From contig QIHJ01000397.1 in NCBI GenBank assembly GCA_003229065.1, positions 1 to 12,755 of the forward strand: a stretch of DNA of 12,755 bases. The letters are read 5' to 3'. Positions 1 through 7,558 of the stretch are shown here, one piece after another. The notes beneath the pieces are model-generated. The model made no database searches and was not told where the DNA came from. It saw only the letters and a list, made by a program, of their open reading frames with translations. Numbering within the stretch: position 1 is the first letter of the stretch; each line of letters starts with the position of its first letter. The DNA is from Candidatus Dadabacteria bacterium (GTDB lineage: Bacteria; Desulfobacterota_D; UBA1144; Nemesobacterales; UBA2774). Position numbers and translations under genes: made by a program.

Positions 1-1446
1 ATCGATACACTGAACAAGGTGGCAGAGCTCTTGACCGGCTGGTCACAGGAAGATGCTTCGGGAAAAAATATAGACGAAGTATTTTTGTTAGTCGATGAAG
101 AATCGGGAGAGAATAAGGAGAACCCGGTAATAAGAGCTATTAATGCAAACAACACAGTCGGTCTTCATAAAGGCACGGTTCTTGTAACCAAGGGGAGAGA
201 AGAGCTCCGGTACGTATCGGCAAGCTCCTCGCCGATACGGGACAAAAGCGGCATAATCGTCGGAGTCGTATTGGTATTCAGAGATATAACTCAAAGAAAG
301 AAAATGGAAGAAGAACTACTTAAGGCGCAAAAATTAGAGTCCATAGGTGTGCTTGCGGGCGGCATTGCTCACGATTTCAACAACCTCCTTACCGCAATAA
401 TGGGGAATATATCACTATCGAAAGTGTCGGACTTCAAGGATAATAACGCACGAAAGAGGCTCCTTGAAGCAGAGAGTGCCTGCGAAAAGGCAAGGGATCT
501 TGCAAATCAGCTCCTCACTTTTTCCAAAGGCGAGGTGCCCGACTCAAGAGAGCCTTCATCACTTGAGAAAGTGATCAGGGATACGACTAATTTTACAATG
601 AGCGGCTCGGATTTGGAATTTAAATTTATAGTCGACAGTGACATATGGCCTGTCGAGATCGACCAGGGACAGATGAGTCAGGTTATAAGCAATCTTCTTA
701 TTAACGCCTCGCAGGCCATGACTAATGACGGGAAGATTACAATTAAGCTTGAAAATACCCAGGCGAGTAAAGAAAAAGGAGTTCCTCTGAATGGTGATAA
801 ATACGTAAAAACCACGGTTGAGGACGAGGGTATTGGTATACCCAAAGAGTATTTATCCAGAATATTCGATCCCTATTTTACAACAAAGCAGAGCGGGAGC
901 GGACTGGGTCTTGCCACTTCGTACTCGATTATCAAGAACCACGGCGGTTATATCGCTGTGGATTCGGAGCTTCATATGGGTACGAAATTTTATATCTACA
1001 TCCCGGCAAACGGCAAGTTAAACGGCTCTAAGCTACATAAGGAGAATGGGATTGTGTGGGGTAGCGGCCGGGTGCTCGTTATGGATGACAAACATGAAGT
1101 GCTCGAAGCCGCTGGTGAAATGCTCAGTCATATCGGATATGAAGTCGATTACGCAAAGGACGGAAGCGAGGTCCTTAAAAAATATAAATCAGCCCGTAAG
1201 AGCGGAAAACCTTTTGACAGTGTGATAATGGACCTTACGATCCCCGGAGGGATGGGCGGAGAGGAAGCGCTCCGGAAGCTCCGTGTAATAGACCCGGACG
1301 TTAAAGCCATAGTTTCGAGCGGATACTCGAGTGACCCCATAATGGCTAAGTACAAGAAATACGGATTTAAAGCAGTCCTCCCCAAACCCTACGAGGTAAA
1401 GAAGCTTAGCTCTGTCTTAAACGACGTGCTCCTGGACAATAATTAA
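1..1446 (+). CDS. PAS-domain hybrid sensor histidine kinase with C-terminal receiver (5' end outside window)
   Basis: The reading frame is open to the left edge and already reads PAS-like sequence (NKVAELLTGWS) at base 13, so the GTG at 19 is not the true start and the N-terminus lies outside the window. Of the 481 residues visible, a PAS domain covers about 1-97. A HisKA/DHp region follows, with H-box GGIAHDFNNLL and phospho-acceptor His about residue 124. The ATPase domain has N-box SNLLINASQAM (about 230), G1 box DEGIGIP (about 275) and G2 box GSGLGLAT (about 300). A receiver domain fills about 355-481, with acidic pair DD at about 362-363, phospho-acceptor Asp in VIMDLTIPGG (about 411) and the conserved Lys in LPKPY (about 462). 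The GGIAHDFNN H-box type is typical of PAS hybrid kinases with an attached receiver. No membrane segment is seen in the visible part. The signal and the output partner are unknown; no DNA-binding response regulator gene is adjacent. Confidence 0.93.
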   Translation: MDTLNKVAELLTGWSQEDASGKNIDEVFLLVDEESGENKENPVIRAINANNTVGLHKGTVLVTKGREELRYVSASSSPIRDKSGIIVGVVLVFRDITQRKKMEEELLKAQKLESIGVLAGGIAHDFNNLLTAIMGNISLSKVSDFKDNNARKRLLEAESACEKARDLANQLLTFSKGEVPDSREPSSLEKVIRDTTNFTMSGSDLEFKFIVDSDIWPVEIDQGQMSQVISNLLINASQAMTNDGKITIKLENTQASKEKGVPLNGDKYVKTTVEDEGIGIPKEYLSRIFDPYFTTKQSGSGLGLATSYSIIKNHGGYIAVDSELHMGTKFYIYIPANGKLNGSKLHKENGIVWGSGRVLVMDDKHEVLEAAGEMLSHIGYEVDYAKDGSEVLKKYKSARKSGKPFDSVIMDLTIPGGMGGEEALRKLRVIDPDVKAIVSSGYSSDPIMAKYKKYGFKAVLPKPYEVKKLSSVLNDVLLDNN

Positions 1447-1534
1447 GCCCCGCCGGATTCCAAAACTAGCCTCCGGTCGTATATTAGCGGCGTGTCCGCA
1501 GCTGTGGTAAATCTTCTGTTTGAATTCTTCTGTC

Positions 1535-3349
1535 TCAATCTTTTCCGGCAAGCTCGAATCCCTCACTTACCATGTCCCTCAGCAGATCGAGCCCTCCCTG
1601 CCAGAATCCGGGGTCGTCTATATCGACGCCGACGCGGCTAAGAAGATTCGGAGGTGATTCGCTCCCCCCTGAAGATAATAGCCCTATGTATCTGGGAACA
1701 AACTTATCCCCTTCATTCTGATATTTGTTATATAGAGCCAGCACTAAGAGCTCTCCGAATGAATACGCATAGCAGTAAAAAGGTGAATGTATAAAATGGG
1801 GTATATACATCCACCAGTTCGAATAGTCTTCCGTGAGTTCGACCGAGCTTCCGTACATGGGTTTATTAGCCCCGGTCCAGAGCGCGTTAATCCTCTGCGT
1901 AGTAAGCTCACCTTCCTGTCTTCTTAGTAGGTGGAGCTTCTCCTCGAACTTTGTAAGCACCACCTGCCTGAATACGGTTGCAAAGATATCCTCGAGCTTG
2001 CCGCATATGAGAGCGAGCTTGGTACGGCGGTCCTTTTCATTCTCCATTAGCTTGTGAAACACCAGCATCTCGGCGAATACGCTTGCTGTCTCTGCCGTAG
2101 TAAGCGGGGTGTCGGATTCAAAATATCCCTGCTTTCTCGATAAGTACTGATGCACGCCGTGCCCCAGCTCATGCGCCAGCGTCATAACGTCCCGCATCCT
2201 TCCTGTGTAGTTTATAAACACATAGGGGTGTGCGCTTGGAGTGGTGCCGTGGCTGAATGCTCCCCCTCTTTTGCCGTTCCGTGTCTCGGCGTCAATCCAG
2301 TTCTTTTCGAAGAACCTGTCTGCAATCTCTGCCATTCTAGGTGAAAATTCATCGAACGAATCGATTATTATTTTCCTTGCAGTCTTATATTGTATGATTT
2401 TGGTATCGGGAAAGATAGGGGCGTACCTGTCGTAATCGTAGAACTTCTTTATTCCGAGGAGCTTCTTTTTGAGCTTGTAATAGCTCTGGACCATATCATA
2501 GTTTTTCTCACATGACGTGATCAGGGAGACGACGGTTTCTTGTTTGATCTCGTTGTCCAGGTGCCGCGAGTCCATAGGGTGAGTGAACGCTCTCAAGCGA
2601 TCAGTCGTCGCGTGGTCGTATACCAAGGTGTTGAAAATGTAAGTGAGTACATGGGAGTTCTCTTTAAGCCCGTCTGTTAACCCCTTGGCGGCCGCCTTTC
2701 TCTTCTCACGCACAGGGTCGTATAATAGCGCCAGTGTCTCGGTCTCGCTAAGGGACACGGTCTTTGTACCTATCTTGACCTTAAAGGTTATATTATTAAG
2801 AAGCTCATCAAACAGACGCCTGAAAGCACGCCCTCCGGTGTTGGCCTTCTCGTCCATTATTTTCTCTTCGGGCTCGCTCAGCCTGTGAGGCTTGTAGCGT
2901 CTCTCCCGGAGGAGGAAATGTTTATACTCTGAAAGCGCCGGTGATTTAAGGAGCTCATTTACTTTCTTCTGATTCAGCTTCACCCACTCGAGCTCAAAGA
3001 AAATCAGGTGTTTTCTGAGCTCGGTGGAGGATTCCTGCACGCTCTGAAGAAAAGCTCCGTGCTCGGGTTTTGATGTGTCGGCGGCAAATACAAGGTATGC
3101 GTATGAGAGGAGCTTCCCTATCCGCTCACTTATGCTCTCGAGCTCCTTTACAGCGTTTAAGAGTTTCTTAGGAGTTATGGTCTTGGAATTTATCTTGCCC
3201 CTGTATGTTCTCTCAAATTTTTCCGCTCTCTTAAGTAAGCTCTTTCCGTCTCTTTCTATGCGTGGGTCTTTAAGCCCGGAGTACAGGTCCCCCAAGTCCC
3301 ACTTCACTCCCTCCGATCCCAATTTTATCTTTTTAGCCGCTTCTGCCAT
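1535..3349 (-). CDS. pepF: Oligoendopeptidase F (M3B family zinc metallopeptidase)
   Basis: This 604-residue protein has the full layout of an M3 family oligopeptidase, a cytoplasmic enzyme that cuts short peptides during peptide turnover. The zinc site is LAHELGHGVHQYL, with HExxH at residues 393-397, and the third ligand is probably Glu420 in TTAETASVFAEM. The late HSPFYCYAYSFGELL stretch carries the tyrosines that in M3 enzymes line the substrate site. There is no signal peptide. The length matches the family (about 600). The ATG at 3349 is preceded by AGGAGA with about six bases of spacing, which fixes the start. It is the last gene of an apparent minus-strand run hpt, yqeY-like, pepF, with a 40-base gap after the yqeY-like gene. 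The convergent gap to the kinase gene shows no clear terminator hairpin. Confidence 0.95.
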   Translation of the reverse strand: MAEAAKKIKLGSEGVKWDLGDLYSGLKDPRIERDGKSLLKRAEKFERTYRGKINSKTITPKKLLNAVKELESISERIGKLLSYAYLVFAADTSKPEHGAFLQSVQESSTELRKHLIFFELEWVKLNQKKVNELLKSPALSEYKHFLLRERRYKPHRLSEPEEKIMDEKANTGGRAFRRLFDELLNNITFKVKIGTKTVSLSETETLALLYDPVREKRKAAAKGLTDGLKENSHVLTYIFNTLVYDHATTDRLRAFTHPMDSRHLDNEIKQETVVSLITSCEKNYDMVQSYYKLKKKLLGIKKFYDYDRYAPIFPDTKIIQYKTARKIIIDSFDEFSPRMAEIADRFFEKNWIDAETRNGKRGGAFSHGTTPSAHPYVFINYTGRMRDVMTLAHELGHGVHQYLSRKQGYFESDTPLTTAETASVFAEMLVFHKLMENEKDRRTKLALICGKLEDIFATVFRQVVLTKFEEKLHLLRRQEGELTTQRINALWTGANKPMYGSSVELTEDYSNWWMYIPHFIHSPFYCYAYSFGELLVLALYNKYQNEGDKFVPRYIGLLSSGGSESPPNLLSRVGVDIDDPGFWQGGLDLLRDMVSEGFELAGKD

Positions 3350-3389
3350 TTAAGTCTCCTGGTGTTTTTTATTCGCTTATAGGTTTTGA

Positions 3390-3851
3390 CTACTCTCCTT
3401 CTGTATTTTCAAGACCTTCTTTTACAATCTTATTAACGAGCGCGCCGTCCGCCTTACCCTTCAGTTTGGGCATAACCTCTTTCATTACCTTCCCCATATC
3501 TTTCATGCCGCTTGATTCTGTATCTGTTATCGCCTTAATTACCAAGGATCTTATTTGAGTCTCGTCCATCTGCTCGGGCATATATTTCATAAGGATGTTC
3601 ATCTCAGCCGTTTCATCCGCCGCGGCATCGGGTCTCCCGACCTTTTCATACTCCTTTGCAGCCTCTCTTCGTTTTTTGATCTCGGTACTTATAACCCCTA
3701 TAACTTCCTCGTCAGTAAGCTCGCGTTTTTTATTCTCAATCTCCCTGTTCTTAATTGAGGACTGCAGCATACGCAGCACCGTAAGCTCAAGGCTCTCCCT
3801 ATTCTTGAGGGCGCTCTTTATATCTTCAGGTATCCGGTCTCTTAGGCTCAT
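3390..3851 (-). CDS. GatB/YqeY domain protein
   Basis: This 153-residue protein belongs to the GatB/YqeY family, resembling the C-terminal tRNA-binding helical domain of GatB, the amidotransferase subunit that matures mischarged Glu-tRNA(Gln)/Asp-tRNA(Asn). Family hallmarks seen are LKNRESLELTVLRML near the N-terminus, the charged stretch KREAAKEYEKVGRPD (observed as KRREAAKEYEKVGRPDAA), the ILMKYMPEQM segment, and a GKVMKEVMPKLKGKADG C-terminal block. I start it at 3851, not at the in-frame 3890: the ATG at 3851 has AAGGAG six bases upstream (3858-3863) and gives the usual YqeY N-terminus MSLRDRI, whereas the extra 13 residues include the ribosome-binding site. The precise role of stand-alone YqeY proteins is not well established. 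It lies between hpt and pepF, probably co-transcribed. Confidence 0.92.
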   Translation of the reverse strand: MSLRDRIPEDIKSALKNRESLELTVLRMLQSSIKNREIENKKRELTDEEVIGVISTEIKKRREAAKEYEKVGRPDAAADETAEMNILMKYMPEQMDETQIRSLVIKAITDTESSGMKDMGKVMKEVMPKLKGKADGALVNKIVKEGLENTEGE

Positions 3852-3857
3852 TTTTTT

Positions 3858-3863
3858 CTCCTT
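3858..3863 (-). promoter_or_regulatory. Ribosome binding site that fixes the yqeY-like start
   Basis: On the minus strand this reads AAGGAG and stands six bases before the ATG at 3851. It lies inside the longer open frame that begins at 3890, which argues against that upstream start. Confidence 0.8.
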
Positions 3864-3902
3864 TTTTCGTTCGATATATCCGGCAATCACTCCCTATCTA
3901 AA

Positions 3903-4439
3903 TTAATCAATCACATAAATCCCGGGCAGGTTTCGTCCTTTCTCGGCATAATCCGTTCCGTAACCTACGATAAATCCCCCCTCGATCTCAAACCCCAGGT
4001 AATCGGCTGTTATATCTTGCTTTCTGCGCTCTCTCTTATCTATCAAAGCGCATATCTTAAAAGACGCAGGCTCTCTAGCTAGTACAATCTCTTTTATAAA
4101 CCCGAGTGTACCACCTGTGTCCAATAGTTCCTCGACCAGAATCAAGTCCCTTCCCTTAAGAGAAATACCAGTGTCTTGAAGAAGCTCAATCTTCCCCGGG
4201 CTATCGCTTTCTCGGTAGCTCGATACTCTCAGAAATTCAATCTCGACGTCCAGTTCTATCTGTCTTACGAGATCGGCCAGGAATATGAATCCGCCCTTTA
4301 AGATACCTAGTATTAAAGGGTTCTTCCCTTTGTAATCCCCCGTGATTTCCTGCCCGAGCTCACTGACTCTTCTCGAAATACGTTCCGGAGTGATGAGCGG
4401 TCTTAGCGACCTGCCGTTTATTTTATCCAACATCGACAT
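3903..4439 (-). CDS. hpt: Hypoxanthine phosphoribosyltransferase
   Basis: This 178-residue type I phosphoribosyltransferase would convert hypoxanthine (or guanine) and PRPP to IMP (GMP) in the cytoplasm, a purine-salvage step. Family features are [15 protein letters not shown] (residues 44-57, PPi loop), FLRVSSY (69-75, flexible loop start), the PRPP motif [11 protein letters not shown] (101-111), the purine-contacting Lys in LIDKRERR (132-139) and the [23 protein letters not shown]-terminal pattern of bacterial HPRTs (only part quoted: [18 protein letters not shown]). The PRPP motif is unusual in having Glu-Glu where most HPRTs have Glu-Asp. No Shine-Dalgarno is visible before the ATG at 4439; a second ATG at 4433 is possible. 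It is first in the hpt, yqeY-like, pepF run and divergent from tyrS. Confidence 0.93.
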   Translation of the reverse strand: MSMLDKINGRSLRPLITPERISRRVSELGQEITGDYKGKNPLILGILKGGFIFLADLVRQIELDVEIEFLRVSSYRESDSPGKIELLQDTGISLKGRDLILVEELLDTGGTLGFIKEIVLAREPASFKICALIDKRERRKQDITADYLGFEIEGGFIVGYGTDYAEKGRNLPGIYVID

Positions 4440-4531
4440 ATAAGTTTATACAATATTTTAATGCTGAAGAGGTTCTTGCTATATCCTATGCAGCAGAGGG
4501 GTTAAGTTATGCACCCGTCAATACAGCTATA

Positions 4532-4560
4532 TTGACCAGAACATCCAGATGCTCTATATT
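4532..4560 (+). promoter_or_regulatory. Sigma-70 promoter of tyrS
   Basis: TTGACC at 4532-4537 and TATATT at 4555-4560 are separated by exactly 17 bases, each matching the consensus hexamer at five of six positions. Initiation would fall near 4567, giving a leader of about 34 bases before the TTG start at 4601. The promoter lies inside the longer open frame that could begin at 4532, so that upstream start is very unlikely. Confidence 0.7.
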
Positions 4561-4588
4561 TTTTAGCGAATCAAAGAGGAATGAATAC

Positions 4589-4594
4589 AAGGAG
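4589..4594 (+). promoter_or_regulatory. Ribosome binding site that fixes the tyrS TTG start
   Basis: AAGGAG with six bases of spacing to TTG at 4601. No in-frame ATG or GTG near this point gives the usual family N-terminus. Confidence 0.8.
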
Positions 4595-4600
4595 CGCGCG

Positions 4601-5803
4601 TTGAATTTTATAGAACCAGAAGAACAGCTTAGGATATTAAGAAGGGGTGTAGAGGAGATAATCTCAGAGGAAGAGCTTTTATCTAAGCTCAAGAGATCAA
4701 AAGAGAAGAACGCGCCGCTCAGGGTGAAAGCCGGGTTCGATCCCACAGCGCCTGACTTGCACCTGGGCCATTCGGTTCTGCTCAGGAAGCTTCGGCAGTT
4801 TCAGGACCTCGGGCATACGGTGCTGTTTCTGATAGGCGATTTCACCGCAATGATCGGAGACCCCTCGGGCCGCTCGGAGACGAGGCCCCCTCTCACGGAG
4901 GAGGATGTTAAGGTGAACGCGCTTACGTATGAGAGGCAGGTGTTCCGGATACTCCTGAGAGACAAGACCGATGTTGTGTTTAATTCCACCTGGCTCTCCG
5001 GGATGTCCGCAATTGAGCTCTTGAAGCTCTCTTCACAGGGTAATGTGGCGAGAATGTTAGAGAGGGATGACTTTGAGAAGCGGTACAAAAGCGGTGTATC
5101 TATTACAATTAACGAATTCCTCTATCCACTCATACAGGCATATGATTCCGTGAGCCTCAAGTCCGATATAGAGTTTGGGGGGACGGATCAGAAGTTCAAT
5201 ATACTCCTGGGGAGGGATCTGCAGAGGCACTATGGGATAGAGCCCCAGATTGCGATTTTGCTTCCGATACTCGAGGGGCTAGACGGGGTGAGAAAGATGT
5301 CGAAGTCCCTTGACAACTACATTGCGCTCGAGGACACGTCTGTCGATATGTTCGGCAAGCTTATGTCTCTCTCGGACTCTCTGATGTGGCGCTACTACGA
5401 GCTTCTGACCGACAGGAGCGACGGCGAGATCGAGGCGCTAAAGAGCGGGCACCCAATGGAGGCCAAGAAGGAGCTGGCGCTCGATATTACCGCCTGGCTC
5501 AAGGGTCGCGAGCAGGCGCTTGCGGCCAAAGCGGATTTCGATACGAAGTTCTCCACAAGAGAGTTCCCCAAAGACGCGAGAGAAATACTCATTGAGCGCG
5601 GAGGTGACATGACTCTTCTCGACCTGGTAACAGAGTCCTCAGAAAGATTAAAGAGCAGGGCAGAGGCAAAGAGGCTCATTCTTCAGGGCGGGGTCACAAT
5701 TGACGGCGAGAAAACTACAGATATAAATAGCGTAATACCCGATTCCAGCGCAATAGAACTCAGAATCGGCAAGAAGGAATTTGTCTTAGTTAAGTTTAAT
5801 TAA
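4601..5803 (+). CDS. tyrS: Tyrosyl-tRNA synthetase
   Basis: This class I synthetase charges tRNA(Tyr) with tyrosine. From the TTG start it has 400 residues, the usual length for the KMSKS-containing TyrRS group (TyrZ-like). The ATP-site signature is DLHLGHS (HLGH about 54-57), and the second is [10 protein letters not shown] (KMSKS about 232-236). [10 protein letters not shown], the [15 protein letters not shown] segment and [10 protein letters not shown] are diagnostic. A C-terminal S4 RNA-binding domain is visible from about 335 ([20 protein letters not shown]). The start is chosen from AAGGAG at 4589-4594 and from the N-terminus (M)[15 protein letters not shown], which matches relatives that begin just before PEEQL; longer versions run into the promoter. 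The leader is too short for a T-box. The stop codon lies one base from the 3' end of rnpB, which is transcribed towards it. Confidence 0.97.
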   Translation: MNFIEPEEQLRILRRGVEEIISEEELLSKLKRSKEKNAPLRVKAGFDPTAPDLHLGHSVLLRKLRQFQDLGHTVLFLIGDFTAMIGDPSGRSETRPPLTEEDVKVNALTYERQVFRILLRDKTDVVFNSTWLSGMSAIELLKLSSQGNVARMLERDDFEKRYKSGVSITINEFLYPLIQAYDSVSLKSDIEFGGTDQKFNILLGRDLQRHYGIEPQIAILLPILEGLDGVRKMSKSLDNYIALEDTSVDMFGKLMSLSDSLMWRYYELLTDRSDGEIEALKSGHPMEAKKELALDITAWLKGREQALAAKADFDTKFSTREFPKDAREILIERGGDMTLLDLVTESSERLKSRAEAKRLILQGGVTIDGEKTTDINSVIPDSSAIELRIGKKEFVLVKFN

Positions 5804-5804
5804 A

Positions 5805-6186
5805 GGCGAGCGGGCCTGTAAGCCGAATTTTGTCTTGGACAATCATTCATCTGGGACATCCATTACTGAATGCCTCTCGCAACGTACCCGGAAGCTTCGG
5901 GCGGGCAGCCCTTATTTTCCTAAGAAAAACGCTCCCCTATTTGTCTTTCTCCGAGCGGGGTTTACCGTGCCGCGGACTGTCGCCAATCCGCGCGGTGGTC
6001 TCTTACACCCCCTTTTCACCCTTACCGGTCTTCCCTTGCGGAAAAACTTAGGCGGTATATTTTCTGCGGCACTTTCCGTTGCCTCACGACACCTGGGAGT
6101 TACCCAGCGCTCTGCCCTGGGGAGTTCGGACTTTCCTCCAGTCCCCGCACTACTGCGGAAACCAGCGATTGCCCGGCTCACTCGCC
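5805..6186 (-). ncRNA. rnpB: RNase P RNA, bacterial type A
   Basis: This is the catalytic RNA of RNase P, which removes 5' leaders from precursor tRNAs. Read on the minus strand, the conserved blocks appear in order: GAGGAAAGTCCGAACTCC (6121-6138), AGGGTGAAA (6014-6022), GGTAAACCCC (5957-5966) followed by the expected GGAGAAAGACAAATAG, and the 3' block GACAAAATTCGGCTTAC (5818-5834). The ends are set by helix P1: GGCGAG at the 5' end (6181-6186) pairs with CTCGCC at the 3' end (5805-5810). Length is about 382 nt, normal for type A. The 5' end is one base from the stop codon of the RNase HI gene on the same strand, and the 3' end is one base from the tyrS stop codon of the opposing gene. Long open frames across this region on both strands are artefacts of the structured RNA. 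No hairpin plus U-run terminator was found just beyond the 3' end. Confidence 0.97.
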
Positions 6187-6187
6187 T

Positions 6188-6613
6188 CTATTTAAAGTAT
6201 TCATCTATTGCCAGGTTTGCAAGTCTGTCCGCTTCGGTATTAAGTTCTCTCCTGATATGCCGGATGGTTATGTCCTTAAATCCTGCGAACAAGCTCCTGG
6301 CTTTTTTATTAAGCGGGATTATTTCAGCATGTTTCACTTTCCACAAGCCGTTCACTTGGTTTGCGACGAGCAGTGAGTCTGTAAAGATTCGAATTGGACG
6401 GCCGTTTAGTTCTTTCGCTGATTCAAGCGCTTCAATCAGCGCAGTGTACTCAGCTTGGTTATTGGTTTTGGTTCCTAGATATCTTGTGATCTCTCGGGTT
6501 TTACCCCCTGACTCTTTAATAAATATGCCTATTCCCGCCTCCCCTGGGTTGCCTCTGGAAGCGCCGTCTATATATATTTCTACTTGATTTAATTCCACTT
6601 GGTCAGGTTCCAT
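6188..6613 (-). CDS. rnhA: Ribonuclease HI family protein
   Basis: This 141-residue RNase HI fold protein would cleave the RNA strand of RNA-DNA hybrids. All four carboxylates of the two-metal site are present: Asp in EIYIDGASRGNPG (about 16), Glu in NNQAEYTALIEAL (about 55), Asp in IFTDSLLVANQ (about 78) and Asp in NTEADRLANLA (about 129). The shape (GNPGEAGIGI opening, QVNGLWKVK middle) is that of the short RnhA-like proteins also annotated as reverse-transcriptase-like, rather than classic E. coli RnhA. The ATG at 6613 has only a poorly spaced AGGA. It follows the zinc-ribbon gene after 50 bases and leads straight into rnpB. In mycobacteria an RNase HI gene also lies next to a zinc-ribbon gene of the same family (Rv2228c and Rv2229c, from memory), so this pairing looks conserved. 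Confidence 0.9.
   Translation of the reverse strand: MEPDQVELNQVEIYIDGASRGNPGEAGIGIFIKESGGKTREITRYLGTKTNNQAEYTALIEALESAKELNGRPIRIFTDSLLVANQVNGLWKVKHAEIIPLNKKARSLFAGFKDITIRHIRRELNTEADRLANLAIDEYFK
6194..6222 (-). promoter_or_regulatory. Possible rnpB promoter inside the RNase HI gene
   Basis: On the minus strand TTGCAA (6217-6222) and TACTTT (6194-6199) are 17 bases apart. The hexamers are weak (four and three matches of six), but the spacing would start transcription at about 6187, exactly the expected 5' end of the RNA. The alternative is that rnpB is cut from a longer transcript that includes the RNase HI gene. Confidence 0.35.
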
Positions 6614-6628
6614 ATCCTAGGTGCTATA

Positions 6629-6662
6629 GCATCTTGAGTACTGCTGCATCTTGGGTACTGCC
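6629..6662. repeat. Two-copy 17-bp tandem repeat between the zinc-ribbon and RNase HI genes
   Basis: Two adjacent 17-base units, beginning at 6629 (GCATCTTGAGTACTGCT) and 6646 (GCATCTTGGGTACTGCC), differ at two positions. They fill most of the 50-base gap between the two genes. The upstream side also has the palindrome TGCTATAGCA (6622-6631). It looks like a local duplication; no regulatory role can be shown. Confidence 0.75.
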
Positions 6663-6663
6663 G

Positions 6664-7404
6664 CTACCCTGTTTGAGCTTCTGTTTGAGCTTCATTTGGG
6701 TTTTCTTCTTCACAGTAAAGAATTTTTTTGCAGTTAGGACATTGAATGATCCTCGATAGCGTCAGCACTTCGTTGAAAAGCTGAGGTGGAATATTCATGT
6801 GGCACCCCGTGCACACTTCGTTCTTGGCAAGAGCAAGAACCGTCCCGTCTCTTTTCTTTATTTTTTCATATACGGGGAGTATCTCGGGGCTTATTCTTGA
6901 AGCGATGTTTTCTTTTTCGGCTTTTTTCGGCGTGTACTGTATTTTTACTTCCTCGAGCTGTTCTTTTATTCCGTCTATTTTTTCCTTGTACTCTTCTTCT
7001 TTTGAGGAAAGCTCCTGCTCGAGTTCGGAAATTTTGGATTCTATTTCCTCTATTCTCTCCATTTCATCTATAAGGTTTTCTTCGAGTTCTGAATTCATTC
7101 TTTTCGTGTCTGAAATTTCTTTCTGAAGCGCTGCATATTCCTTGTGGGTCTTAATGTCGAAGAGCTTTGCTTCCGAGTTTTTTATAGTTTCCTCATTACC
7201 TGATAATTCCTGCTCAAGTTTGGTTCTGTTTTCATTAAATTGTTCGAGTTGTGTTTTTAATTCGGATAGTGTGTTTCGGGATGCTTCTAACTCATGCTCA
7301 AGAGCTGAAATTCTTTCGGGGTACTCCTTAAGATGTACCTCTAATTCGCTGAGCTCCGTATCGATACGCTGGAGCTCATCGATAACCACAATTTGGTCTT
7401 TCAT
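6664..7404 (-). CDS. Coiled-coil protein with C-terminal C4 zinc ribbon (DUF164 / zf-RING_7 family)
   Basis: This 246-residue protein is almost entirely a charged, heptad-like coiled coil from about residue 8 to 175, rich in Glu, Lys and Leu. It ends in a four-cysteine zinc ribbon: CTGC (about 198-201) and CPNC (about 222-225), with the family motif CTGCHMNIPPQ and the IIQCPNCKKILY closing strand. Proteins of this architecture are widespread and of unclear function; a nucleic-acid-related role is often supposed because of the ribbon and the neighbours. Here it precedes RNase HI and rnpB on the same strand. The ATG at 7404 has AAGGGAGGGG just upstream. The C-terminal tail after the ribbon is low complexity, and a 12-base tandem duplication (6670-6693) repeats EAQT twice in it. 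No signal peptide or membrane segment is present. Confidence 0.9.
   Translation of the reverse strand: MKDQIVVIDELQRIDTELSELEVHLKEYPERISALEHELEASRNTLSELKTQLEQFNENRTKLEQELSGNEETIKNSEAKLFDIKTHKEYAALQKEISDTKRMNSELEENLIDEMERIEEIESKISELEQELSSKEEEYKEKIDGIKEQLEEVKIQYTPKKAEKENIASRISPEILPVYEKIKKRDGTVLALAKNEVCTGCHMNIPPQLFNEVLTLSRIIQCPNCKKILYCEEENPNEAQTEAQTG
6670..6693. repeat. Exact 12-bp tandem duplication in the tail of the zinc-ribbon gene
   Basis: TGTTTGAGCTTC occurs at 6670-6681 and again at 6682-6693 with no mismatch. It keeps the frame and duplicates EAQT near the C-terminus of the zinc-ribbon protein. It lies a few bases from the 17-bp tandem repeat. Confidence 0.8.
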
Positions 7405-7558
7405 ATACCCCTCCCTTGTGTGTGTAGTTTTTAATTCTACCCTTTAGAAATAGCGGCCTTCTTCCCTGGAATGAAGGAATGATTAAGTTTGTTGGATATA
7501 GACAGTTTTTAGCTTTGACAGTTTTATACATATAACATGCCGTAATTAAAACGTTTTT

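Noticed and set aside
1447..1534. A bidirectional terminator between the kinase gene and pepF
   Set aside because: No stem of useful length with a U-run could be found, although the convergent genes make one likely in principle.
4440..4600. A T-box leader or other riboswitch before tyrS
   Set aside because: The promoter at 4532-4560 leaves a leader of only about 34 bases, too short for a T-box, and no T-box consensus is present.
5705..5804. A hairpin (CCGATTC/GAATCGG) in the tyrS end as the rnpB terminator
   Set aside because: The loop is about 17 bases long and no run of U follows on the minus strand.
5912..6181. A minus-strand open frame of 89 codons inside rnpB
   Set aside because: It lies wholly within the structured RNA; the Arg/Gly-rich translation reflects RNA sequence, not a protein.
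5835..6587. A 250-codon plus-strand open frame across rnpB and the RNase HI gene
   Set aside because: It is antisense to a firmly identified RNase P RNA and to an RNase HI gene with all catalytic residues, and its translation has no family character.
6797..7126. A plus-strand frame rich in Ser and Phe opposite the zinc-ribbon gene
   Set aside because: Its composition is the mirror of the Glu/Lys-rich coiled coil on the other strand.
7457..7477. An inverted repeat (CCTTC...GAAGG) downstream of the tRNA as terminator
   Set aside because: The stem has mismatches, it lies about 80 bases beyond the tRNA, and no U-run follows.
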